From the NCBI GenBank assembly GCA_965263165.1, contig OZ253584.1:1736001-1800000 (forward strand): 64,000 nt of DNA, in the 5' to 3' direction. The notes beneath the pieces were generated by a model. The model was not told the origin of the DNA, ran no database searches, and saw only the letters and a program-made list of their open reading frames with translations. Shown here in pieces: positions 8,432 through 16,168 of the stretch. This stretch comes from SAR202-VII-2 sp965263165. GTDB lineage: Bacteria > Chloroflexota > Dehalococcoidia > Lucifugimonadales > SAR202-VII-2. Positions within the stretch are counted from its first letter, which is position 1. Each line of letters opens with the position of its first letter. A program made the position numbers and the translations under genes.

Positions 8432-8790
8432 ATCCCTATGAAGTGGGCCGGGGGCCCGCTTCTCTTCCTTAGGAGCCTGCCGCATACATGAGCACTGGGG
8501 GCTAACCACAGAGAATCCCCCTGTGGCAGGAGCGCTGAGGGAACAACCCAAGGGGCAAGACCCTCCGAGGAAGGCTGGGACCGGAGCGAATGCCGTTATA
8601 AGGCACAGGCTCTTTGGAGCCATCCCGCTCCATTACGGTTCCGTTACGGTTCGTTACGGAGCCATTACAGATCCTTTACAGCTTCATTACGGCTCGTTAC
8701 GCCCTATTACGCCCTTGTAACGGCTCCGTGCCTACACCCACCAAAATCCGACTGGCAAACTTAACAACATACAATCAAAGGCCCTAACCA
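8403..8790 (+). repeat. R2 element, copy 1 (promoter, structured segment, helically phased TTAC array)
   Basis: Non-coding element similar over its whole length to 37087-37482 and to the minus strand of 63768-64000. From 5' to 3' it has the promoter, the hairpin at +1, and a second stem CTGCCGCA/TGTGGCAG enclosing GGGGG/CCCCC. Next is a conserved stretch ending CTTTGGAGCC, then nine TTAC-like motifs. Their AC dinucleotides lie at 8635, 8646, 8656, 8667, 8678, 8689, 8699, 8709 and 8720, spaced 10-11 bp. It ends with GGCTCCGTGCC and AACTTAACAACATACAATCA. I know of no family matching this. Confidence 0.75.
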
Positions 8791-8927
8791 GCCCCCGGTA
8801 ATTCCTCCCATCCCTGTCTCCGTATCCGGGGGAAGGTTAGGGGGTATCCTACCCGGCCATGCAGCGCTCCACGGGCTTGTGCAGCCTATCCATTGGGCAG
8901 GGCGGGGCTACGGTGGGCAGCGCGAGG

Positions 8928-9197
8928 CTACGGGGCCTGCTCTTCTCCCCTGATGCGGGGGAGGTAGTTCTTCTCGGTGACGCCGAACAGGCCATGACGA
9001 GAGAAGTTGTTGAGCAGGAACGGATGGACGCCCATCCCGTGCAACGCGAGGACGTCCCCCGAGGTGAACGCCTTTTGCTCGTCGCTGGTAAGGGGGAACT
9101 CCCCAACAACGGCCTCCGGGGCGTCCTGCATGCGCTGGCGGAAGGCGGCGTCGTTTTCGATCAGGTAGAGGATCTTGTTCATGGAGTACACGCTCAT
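8928..9197 (-). CDS. Extradiol dioxygenase small subunit, LigA-like
   Basis: An 89-residue protein of the LigA (protocatechuate 4,5-dioxygenase alpha subunit) family. It caps the active site of the LigB catalytic subunit in meta-cleavage dioxygenases. Family features are the helical N-terminus MNKILYLIENDAAFRQRMQDAPE, TSDEQKAFTSGDVLALHGMGVHPFLLNNFSR and a short basic C-terminus. The start at 9197 is supported by AGGAGAG; the longer upstream frame is not family-like. It lies 11 bp downstream of the ligB-like gene, so translationally linked. Confidence 0.85.
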   Translation of the reverse strand: MSVYSMNKILYLIENDAAFRQRMQDAPEAVVGEFPLTSDEQKAFTSGDVLALHGMGVHPFLLNNFSRHGLFGVTEKNYLPRIRGEEQAP

Positions 9198-9208
9198 GGT
9201 CCGCTCTC

Positions 9209-10012
9209 CTAGTCCAGCTTCCAAACGGCGTAGCCCCGGCCTCGCTCCGTGTCCATGAACACGGGCTTGGCGCCGTTCAAGGTTCCAGCCAGCGTTATCC
9301 AGTTCAGCAACTCCCCGCTGACGTTGCCGGCGGCCAGCATGCGCGGCTCGGTGGCTCTGCGGATGAGAGACTCGTGGCGTGCGCCCTCCAGCATGGAGCG
9401 CACGGCCGTTGTCCACTCCTCATCGACCCGGCCGAAGTTGGGGCCGCCGATTTCCAGGGAGAATACGCCGCTGGCCACAATGGCGACTCTCAGGTTGCTG
9501 TCCCAATCGTCGATGAAGCGGCGGATCATCCGGCCCAGGTTGTAGCAGCGCCGGGTCTGGGGCAGGGGAGGGACTAGGCCGTTGGTGTAGAGAGGCACAA
9601 CGGGAACGTTCATGTCCGGCGTGAGAAAGTGCAAGGGCACGAGAACGGAGTGGTCCAGGCGCAACTCCTGGGCGGCGGCCAAGTCGAAGCCGGAACGAAG
9701 GCCGTAGGTCAACAGCGCCTTGCCCAACTCAGGGTGTCCTTTCAGCACCTTCCGAGGCATTGGGCAATAGGTCTCAACCGGACCTTCAGCCTCGTCCACG
9801 ATGCCGAGGCAGAACTGGGACAGGTGGCTGAAGGAGAAGTTGGAGAAGTGGTCCGACGTGGTCTCGATGATGACGTCTGGCTCGACGGCCTCGAGCTGTT
9901 GGCGCACGTCGTTCATCAGAGCCTCGGCAGCGTGCTTGCCGGGCTCGTTGGCGACCTGCCACGGGATCATGGGGCCGTGGGGGACGCCCACCGCCATAAC
10001 GAGCTTGGCCAT
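9209..10012 (-). CDS. Extradiol ring-cleavage dioxygenase catalytic subunit, LigB-like, lacking the catalytic His
   Basis: A 267-residue class III extradiol dioxygenase subunit. The iron-binding two-His-one-carboxylate set appears intact: His12 in GVPHGP, His55 in SDHF, and Glu234 in SGELLNW. His121 in LDHSVLVPL, which corresponds to a second-shell active-site His, is also present. The usual GGLSH motif carrying the general-base His of LigB is replaced by ASGVFSLEIGG, with Leu186 at that place. It may therefore have altered activity or be a LigB-fold enzyme of another reaction. Upstream of the LigA-like gene, with two SDR genes and two amidohydrolases further upstream on the same strand. Confidence 0.8.
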   Translation of the reverse strand: MAKLVMAVGVPHGPMIPWQVANEPGKHAAEALMNDVRQQLEAVEPDVIIETTSDHFSNFSFSHLSQFCLGIVDEAEGPVETYCPMPRKVLKGHPELGKALLTYGLRSGFDLAAAQELRLDHSVLVPLHFLTPDMNVPVVPLYTNGLVPPLPQTRRCYNLGRMIRRFIDDWDSNLRVAIVASGVFSLEIGGPNFGRVDEEWTTAVRSMLEGARHESLIRRATEPRMLAAGNVSGELLNWITLAGTLNGAKPVFMDTERGRGYAVWKLD

Positions 10013-10069
10013 ATTTCCTCCTTGCCCTTGACCCTCCGGCCTTTCAGGCGATAGCGTCGGGCGCGGCGG

Positions 10070-10882
10070 CTAGGACGAGTAGCGTATGGGGAACCAGTTG
10101 TTCACCATGGCGCCGCCGTCGACGATGATGGTCTGGCCGGTCACGTAGGAGCTTAGTTCGGACGCCAAGAACAGGACAACCTTGCCGATGTCGCCGGACT
10201 CTCCCCGGCGGCCGGCCGGAATCTGCTCGACGATCTGGGCCTCCATCTCCGGAGGCGTCCGGGATACGCTGCGGGGTGTCCTGATGGACCCCGGTGCGAT
10301 GGCGTTGACCCTGACGCCGCTGGGGGCCCATTCCACGCCAAGGGTCTCGGTGAGCTGGATGAGGGCCGCCTTTGCCGCCCCGTATGCGGCGTGGCCGGGC
10401 GACGCCTCTGTGCCGCTTCCCGAGGAAATGCTCACAATCGAGCCGCCCCGTCCGCGGTCCCGCCAGTAGGTGTACGCCTCCTGAGACGACCTGAAGATGT
10501 AGTCCAGGTTCAGGCGGAACTGGCCGTCCCACTCGTCCAGGCTCATTTCTTGGGTGGCGCGCCAGAGGGGGCGTCCGACGACGTTCACGACGACGTCGAG
10601 GCCGCCGAGCTCTCGGAGCACCGCCGGAACCAGGACGGCGACTTCAGCGTCATCCAGCAGGTTGATGTTCACATACGACGCCCTGCGGCCCAGGGCCTTG
10701 ACCTCTTCGACGACGCCCTGCCCCAGTTCCGGCACAGTGTCGACGATGGCAACGTGAGCGCCGGCCGTCGCCAGCAGCAGGGCGGAGCTGCGCCCGATGC
10801 CCTGGCCGCCGCCGTTGATGAGGGCCACTTTGTCCTGGAGACCCAAAATTGCGGTGAGGTCGCCGTACTGTTCGTCTGCCAC
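10070..10882 (-). CDS. Short-chain dehydrogenase/reductase (SDR)
   Basis: Classical SDR of 270 residues. The NAD(P)-binding motif is NGGGQGIGRSSALL near residue 25, with Asp in VAIVDTV favouring NAD(H). NVVG replaces the NNAG motif. The catalytic Ser is in SISSGSG and the YxxxK motif is YGAAK. APGSIRTP follows, and the C-terminus is TGQTIIVDGGA. It lies 57 bp upstream of the ligB-like gene and could supply or oxidise a diol substrate in the same aromatic pathway. That role is inferred from position only. Confidence 0.85.
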   Translation of the reverse strand: MADEQYGDLTAILGLQDKVALINGGGQGIGRSSALLLATAGAHVAIVDTVPELGQGVVEEVKALGRRASYVNINLLDDAEVAVLVPAVLRELGGLDVVVNVVGRPLWRATQEMSLDEWDGQFRLNLDYIFRSSQEAYTYWRDRGRGGSIVSISSGSGTEASPGHAAYGAAKAALIQLTETLGVEWAPSGVRVNAIAPGSIRTPRSVSRTPPEMEAQIVEQIPAGRRGESGDIGKVVLFLASELSSYVTGQTIIVDGGAMVNNWFPIRYSS

Positions 10883-11057
10883 ACATCGCTCCTTGGAGAG
10901 GCGCCGTTGCGCCCCTTTATTTGGCTTTCGCTGCGCTCAGCGCCTGGCCTGTATCTGGCTTGCGCCGTACTCCCGCCCGCTCCGCCCATTCACCAATTGC
11001 AAACGGGGGGAGGATTCTCCCACCTCGCGCCCGTGGCAACGTCCCAGGGGAGTATAT

Positions 11058-11804
11058 CTAAATGGTCTCCATTCCGCCGTTGACCAGGACCATCTGGCCC
11101 GTGACGAAGTCGCTGTCGTCCGAGAGGAGGAAGACTATCGTGCCGGTGATGTCCTGGGGGCGTCCCTTTCGTCCGAAGGCGCGTTCCGGGTCGACGGCCG
11201 GCTGGTCATCTTCGCTGAGATAGGCCTCGGTGAAGCCGGGCGCCAGGGTGTTGATGTTGATGTTGTGCGCCCCAACCTCACGCGCCAGGGAGCGGGTCAA
11301 ACCGGTTACAGCGGCCTTGGAGACGACGTACTGGGGGTTGCTTCCGCTGACAGTCCGGGCCATGTGTAGCCAGATGCCGGAACCGCAGTTGACGATCTTG
11401 CCCCCGCCCTGGTCCCGCATGTAGGGGAAGACGGCGCGCGTGCAGAGGAACGGCCCCTTGACGTTCACGGCCATGACCCTGTCCCAGATCTTGAGGTCCA
11501 CGTCGAGGAGGTTGGCTGGCCCAAGGTTCTGAATCATGCCCGCGTTGTTCACGAGGCCATCGATACGGCCGAAGCGCTCGAAAGCCTGCCTGGCCATGTC
11601 CTTGGTCTGTTCCTCATCGGAGACGTCGACGCGGAGGGCTAGGACCTCCGCCCCGTCCTGCTGGAGCAGCGCCGCCGTCTCCGAGCAGTCCTGGACGTCG
11701 CAGATGACCAGCTTGGCGCCTTCCTGGGCGATGCGGTGGGAGTAGGCCCTGCCCAGGCCCTGGGCTGCGCCCGTCACGATGATTACGCGGTCTTTCAGTC
11801 TCAC
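11058..11804 (-). CDS. Short-chain dehydrogenase/reductase (SDR)
   Basis: Classical SDR of 248 residues with TGAAQGLGRAYSHRIA, the cofactor acidic residue in VICDVQD, the NNAG motif in LVNNAGMIQ, catalytic Ser in NCGSGIW, YVVSK as YxxxK, and the C-terminal TGQMVLVNGGM. FabG-like or 2,3-dihydro-diol dehydrogenase-like by pattern. It is only distantly related to the neighbouring SDR at 10070. Its TAG stop (11058-11060) lies directly at the end of an R3/MITE-type sequence (CGTCCCAGGGGAGTATAT then CTAA). Confidence 0.85.
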   Translation of the reverse strand: MRLKDRVIIVTGAAQGLGRAYSHRIAQEGAKLVICDVQDCSETAALLQQDGAEVLALRVDVSDEEQTKDMARQAFERFGRIDGLVNNAGMIQNLGPANLLDVDLKIWDRVMAVNVKGPFLCTRAVFPYMRDQGGGKIVNCGSGIWLHMARTVSGSNPQYVVSKAAVTGLTRSLAREVGAHNININTLAPGFTEAYLSEDDQPAVDPERAFGRKGRPQDITGTIVFLLSDDSDFVTGQMVLVNGGMETI

Positions 11805-11928
11805 TTATCGTCTCCTCTTATCGTCGGGGGGCGGATGTTTTGGTATCCGCCTGGCCCACGCGGGTGGGGTTCGCCCCCTCTGGTTTCGGCAAGGCTGCGG
11901 GGCCAGGCATTGCATGACCTAGCCCCGG

Positions 11929-13077
11929 TTACGAGGGAGCGGGCAGGCCGTAGAACCGGGCCGTGTTGTCGACCATGAGCTTGCGCTTGACTTCTTCGCT
12001 GAGGTCCGTGCGCTGCTGGAGAGTTCTGGGCGCATCGAGCCGCCGATGGGCGTGGGGAATGTCGCTGGCGTACAGCCAGCAGTCGGGGCCGTACTTGCCC
12101 ACCATGTAGGACAAGATATCCTCGTCGACCTCATATCCGAAGAAAACCTGGCCGCGGTGGATGTATTCGGCCACCTCGAGCTCGGGTGCGGCGTTGACGT
12201 AGGACGCGGAGAACGGACGGTGTTTGAGGCCGGCCTTTTCCCGCTGAAGGGCCATGTCGAGGGTTTCCTGGGTCAACTCCACCATGAAGTCCACCCAGGC
12301 GCAACCGGTCTCCAGGAAGCCGACCTTGAGGTCAGGATACCGGTCCAGGATGCCGGAGAGCATGATGCGCTTGAAGCCCATGAGCACGGAGAATTTGAAC
12401 TGGTGCTGCCCGAAGTTCGGGTACGACTCGTTGATTTCAGCGGACGGGATGCCGGGGTGGACCGCGACGGGCATCCCTGTCTCGGCGGCGGTGGCCCAGA
12501 CCGGCTCGAAGCGGGGGTCGTCGATGCTCTTGTCGCCGTAGACGCCAAAGACCATGACGGCGACGGCGCCCATCTCCTTGGTGCGCATGATCTCAGAGGC
12601 CGCGCCCTCGGGGTCGCCGGGGTCTATGACCGAGACCCACTTCAGGCGGTCAGGCGCCTGGCTGCTGATATCGGCCACCCAGTTGTTGTAGGCGCGGGTG
12701 ATGGCGCCGTTGAGTGGCTGGTCGTAGGAGATGGGCCAGCCGAGCAGCATGGTTGGGTAGTTGACCTGCAGATGAGTGGTTTCCTGGTCCATCAGGGCGA
12801 GGCGGTCGGCGGCGGAATGGAACTCGGCGCTGGATAGGGAGCCGCGCCACTCGGACAGGAGGGCCTGCTCCGGGGACGGCGCGCCGTTCATGCTGGTGGG
12901 GGAGCCGCCGACCTTGAACAGGGAGGGGCGCTCGGGGATCTTCCAGAGGTAGCGGCCATCTCCGTTGGGGTCCACGACCTCCGGACGCCGGTCGCGGAAC
13001 TGCGGCTCCAGGTAGCGGTCCGAGAAGGTTTCCGCCCATTCCTCGACGTGGCCGTCGGCATCCCAGGCGAGCAACAT
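11929..13077 (-). CDS. Amidohydrolase-2 family protein
   Basis: A 382-residue amidohydrolase-2 protein. It starts MLLAWDADGHVEEW, with an AAGGAG six bases upstream; two in-frame ATGs further upstream lack a ribosome-binding site. The central VAVHPGIPS supplies the metal His, and YASDIPHAHR near the C-terminus supplies the Asp. It is clearly paralogous to the next gene at 13448, sharing AWDADGHVEEW, ETGCAWV versus ETGCGWA, and CWLYASDIPH. With the dioxygenase and SDRs this suggests a catabolic cluster in which it hydrolyses or decarboxylates a ring-cleavage product. Confidence 0.85.
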   Translation of the reverse strand: MLLAWDADGHVEEWAETFSDRYLEPQFRDRRPEVVDPNGDGRYLWKIPERPSLFKVGGSPTSMNGAPSPEQALLSEWRGSLSSAEFHSAADRLALMDQETTHLQVNYPTMLLGWPISYDQPLNGAITRAYNNWVADISSQAPDRLKWVSVIDPGDPEGAASEIMRTKEMGAVAVMVFGVYGDKSIDDPRFEPVWATAAETGMPVAVHPGIPSAEINESYPNFGQHQFKFSVLMGFKRIMLSGILDRYPDLKVGFLETGCAWVDFMVELTQETLDMALQREKAGLKHRPFSASYVNAAPELEVAEYIHRGQVFFGYEVDEDILSYMVGKYGPDCWLYASDIPHAHRRLDAPRTLQQRTDLSEEVKRKLMVDNTARFYGLPAPS

Positions 13078-13447
13078 AGGGTGCTCCTTGCTCATGGTCG
13101 GGGCTATGTGTAGCACACTGGCCCGCTGGGAGTCAACGAGGCGGGGCGGCGGGGGAGTTCGTCACACAACGCCGGATTGTGCGAGGCGCCGTCGGTGGGA
13201 GTGGCGTCATGTGCGCGTGGCCCCGGGCTATGCAAAGGGCTCCAATCAAGCGGCTTCTTCTGGCGCGTGCTTGAATCGCGATGCGTCTCTCACAGCTTGT
13301 TCGGAGGATTCCTACGGCTCCTGTTGAGCCTTCCTCACCGACGCCTACAGTCTCGACTAACCCGCAAAGCTGTAGCCGCCGTAGTGGGCAGACGCACAAC
13401 AACATTACCCTCTCGAAGGGCTCGCGGCGGCTACTACCCCGAAGGCG
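13078..13447. other. Intergenic gap between two paralogous amidohydrolase genes
   Basis: About 370 bp with no reading frame of protein-like composition on either strand and no recognised repeat. It would hold the promoter of the 11929 gene, but I see no convincing -35/-10 pair. Confidence 0.4.
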
Positions 13448-14614
13448 CTATGCGCCGTTGCCGCCGTTCATTTCCAGGCCGTAGAAGGCAGCGGTGTTGT
13501 CCCTGAGAAGCTTCTGCTTGGCCACATCGCTGATGTCCGTGCGCTCGGTGAAATGGTGCGGCGCGTTGATGACGCGGTGGCCGTGGGGGATGTCGCTGGC
13601 GTAGAGCCAGCAGTTGGGGCCGTACTTTTCCACGAGGTAGGCGATGACGTCCTCCTCAACCTCGAAGCCGATGAACACCTGGCCCCGCGCCATGTATTCC
13701 TCCGGCCGCAGGTCCGAGACGGGGAGGCTGACGTCTCTGCCGGTGAACGGCTCCCGGGGCAGGCCGGCGTTGCGCCTCTGGTAGACGGTCTCGATGTACT
13801 CGTTGGCGGCGTAGATGCAGAACTCAGCCCACCCACAGCCGGTCTCCAAGAAGCCGACCTTGACCGTGGGGAAGCGGTCCAGGATGCCGGACACCATGAT
13901 GCGGTTGAAGCCCATGAGCACCGAGTACTTGAACTGGATATCGGCGAAGGGCGGGTGGGTCTCCCGAAGGTCGAAGGCGACCATGCCGGGATGGACGGCC
14001 AACGGAAGGCCCGTGTCGCGAGCGGCGGCCCAAATGGGTTCGAACTCGTCGTCGTCGATGGTCTTGTTGCCGTAGACGCCGTGGACCATGACCCCGACGG
14101 AGCCCATGTCCTTGGTTCGCTCGATCTCTCTGACGGATTCCCTGACGTCTCTGGGGTCGATCACTGTGACCCACTTCAGGCGCTCGGGGGCTTGACTGCT
14201 GATGTCGGCGACCCAGTTGTTATAGGCCCTGGTGATGCCCCAGTTGTAGTCGAGGTCGTAGGAGACGGGGTGTCCCAGGAACATGGTTGGGTAGTTCACT
14301 TGGAGCTCGGTGTCCTCGGCGTCCAGCACCTGGAAGCGGTCGCCGGGCGTGTGAACCTCGGAGCTTTCGACGGAGCCGCGCCATTCGATGAGACTGACCT
14401 GCTCACGCGAGGGGACGCCATTGAGAGCGGTGGGGGAGCCGCCCACTTTGTAGAGGTCCTCCCTGCCGGCCACCTTCCAGAGAAAGGAGCTGGAGCCGTC
14501 CGGAGCGACAATCTGAGGCCGCCGCTCGCGGAACCGGGGCTCTAGGTACTCGTCTGAGAAGGTCTTTTCCCACTCCTCAACGTGCCCATCGGCATCCCAT
14601 GCCTTGAGTGTCAT
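13448..14614 (-). CDS. Amidohydrolase-2 family protein (paralog of the preceding gene)
   Basis: A 388-residue amidohydrolase-2 protein, start MTLKAWDADGHVEEW, preceded by GGAGG. The earlier in-frame ATG would add 29 residues absent in the paralog. Conserved blocks are AVHPGMVAF, LMGFNRIMVSGILDRFP, ETGCGWAEF and CWLYASDIPHGHR. The high similarity to the neighbouring gene indicates a tandem duplication that has diverged, with the two kept on the same strand about 370 bp apart. Confidence 0.85.
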   Translation of the reverse strand: MTLKAWDADGHVEEWEKTFSDEYLEPRFRERRPQIVAPDGSSSFLWKVAGREDLYKVGGSPTALNGVPSREQVSLIEWRGSVESSEVHTPGDRFQVLDAEDTELQVNYPTMFLGHPVSYDLDYNWGITRAYNNWVADISSQAPERLKWVTVIDPRDVRESVREIERTKDMGSVGVMVHGVYGNKTIDDDEFEPIWAAARDTGLPLAVHPGMVAFDLRETHPPFADIQFKYSVLMGFNRIMVSGILDRFPTVKVGFLETGCGWAEFCIYAANEYIETVYQRRNAGLPREPFTGRDVSLPVSDLRPEEYMARGQVFIGFEVEEDVIAYLVEKYGPNCWLYASDIPHGHRVINAPHHFTERTDISDVAKQKLLRDNTAAFYGLEMNGGNGA

Positions 14615-14812
14615 GACCGCCTCCGTCCTGAGTGTATTTTCACTACTGCACAACCTCACTGAAGTTGTGTCGATGGTACCGGGGGGGTGCGAAGGTGTCA
14701 ATTGATGGCAACGGGGCTACGAGGGGGGGAAGGAGGGGAGAGTTTTCCCGCCTCCCGCCTGTTGCAACGCGCCTGTGAAGCACCCCCGGTCCGCCGGTGG
14801 ACCCCCGGCCCG

Positions 14813-15811
14813 CTATGAGGCGCGCCTCATGGGAACGGGCCGGGGCAGGCGGCGGAAAATGCGGCCCAAATCGCCCTTCTCCCACATGACGAGGAACTGG
14901 CTGGCTATGGCGATGGAGCTATACGTGCCGGCCACCAGCCCGATGAGCAGCACAACGACCAGGGGGCGGATGGTGTCCCCGCCGAAGAGGATCAGGGCTC
15001 CCAGGACCACGAGCAGCGTGATGCTGGTATTCAGGGAGCGGCCCATGGTCTCCATGATGCTGGTGTTGACCGTTGCCTCAAAGCTGCGGCCGACTCCCTT
15101 GACTGCGTTCTCCCGGATACGGTCGAAGACGACGATTGTGTCGTTGACGCTGTAGCCGATGATGGTGAGGACGCCCACGATGAACATCGTGTTGACTTCC
15201 AGGGTGAAGAATTTGCTGAGCAGCGAGTACAGGCCGACGACGATGAAGACGTCGTGGAACAGGGCCAGCACGGCCGACACACCGTAGCGGAAGGACGACG
15301 GGATGTGGCGGAACGCCCAGGTGATGAACAACAGAACAAAGAGAATGGCCACGACCACCGCAATGGCTGCGTTGCGAATGGTCTCGCTGGCGATGATGGG
15401 GGACACGGAGAAGAAGTTGAGGCTCTGGATGGGCACAAGCCGTTCCGTCAGGCCTTCCTCCACCCTATCCTTCCCACCGGGAACGACGACATTGCCGGCG
15501 GTGTCCACGACGGGGCTTTCAAGGGTCTTGGTGCGGATGAAATAGCTGTCGCCCACGCGGTCTCCGCCGGTGGACAGTCCCGACCTCTGAATCACCGCGT
15601 CGGGGTGGCCGAGGTCTGACATGGCGGCGCGCACGTCGTCCAGCCGAACGGATTCGGAGAAGGTGATGTCCAGGGTGGAGCCGCCGGTGAACTCAATGCT
15701 GGGCTGGAGCGCGGGCGGGATGGCCAACGCTGCGATGCCGATGATGATGAAGATGGCTGAGAAGCCGAAGTAGTAGAAGCGTTTACCAACGAAGTCCAGC
15801 ACGTGAGACAC
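14813..15811 (-). CDS. secF: Protein translocase subunit SecF
   Basis: A 332-residue inner-membrane subunit of the SecDF proton-driven accessory complex of the Sec translocon. There is an N-terminal transmembrane helix (FYYFGFSAIFIIIGIAALAI), a periplasmic P1-like domain starting IEFTGGSTLDITF, and then five C-terminal helices. These include VGVLTIIGYSVNDTIVVFDRIREN, with the family NDTIVVFDR motif. The C-terminal tail is basic. secD lies upstream but 357 bp away, an unusually large gap for this pair. Confidence 0.95.
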   Translation of the reverse strand: MSHVLDFVGKRFYYFGFSAIFIIIGIAALAIPPALQPSIEFTGGSTLDITFSESVRLDDVRAAMSDLGHPDAVIQRSGLSTGGDRVGDSYFIRTKTLESPVVDTAGNVVVPGGKDRVEEGLTERLVPIQSLNFFSVSPIIASETIRNAAIAVVVAILFVLLFITWAFRHIPSSFRYGVSAVLALFHDVFIVVGLYSLLSKFFTLEVNTMFIVGVLTIIGYSVNDTIVVFDRIRENAVKGVGRSFEATVNTSIMETMGRSLNTSITLLVVLGALILFGGDTIRPLVVVLLIGLVAGTYSSIAIASQFLVMWEKGDLGRIFRRLPRPVPMRRAS

Positions 15812-16168
15812 CCTTTCCTACACTTTGCTAAGTTCGATCACTGCCAGCCCATCCGCGATGGGAGAGGGCGAGGGGAAGCGCGAGGCGCCCGGAAACAGGA
15901 GCAGCCTCGCTTTTGCATGGCCTTCTCCCTCTGGAGGTTCTTGCGTAGCGCACGGGCGCGCTGGCTGGGAAGCCCCATCCTAGCCTTCCCCCCGACTACG
16001 GGGGGAAGGGACGTGAGGATTCGCCCGCCTCGCGCCTGTACAACATCCCCGGGAACTACATCCGGGGATAGTCTGAATAGGTTTGTGGATTGTGGCATAG
16101 TCAGATAGGAAACGCGATCGAGTTGACGGCTTGTTCGAGTGTTTCTCCGGGAAGAGATCCTGCGTTGC
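15812..16168. other. secD-secF intergenic region with R3/MITE-type sequence
   Basis: No protein-like frame. About 15975-16070 contains the R3 core (CCCCATCCTAGCCTTCCCCC, then a G-rich complement) and the IS481-end-like string ACAACATCCCCGGGAACTACAT. Only the right end is clear. An inserted element of this family would explain why secD and secF are separated. Confidence 0.55.

Noticed and set aside
8403..8600. R2 as 6S RNA, SRP RNA, tmRNA or RNase P RNA
   Set aside because: The promoter and stems are suggestive, but none of the diagnostic sequences of those RNAs is present, and three copies in 64 kb is unlike these single-copy genes.
8523..8720. Small frame in R2 beginning MAGALREQPKG, similar to one in copy 2
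   Set aside because: Similarity stops after about 24 codons because of a 2-base length difference, which fits nucleotide-level conservation better than a protein.
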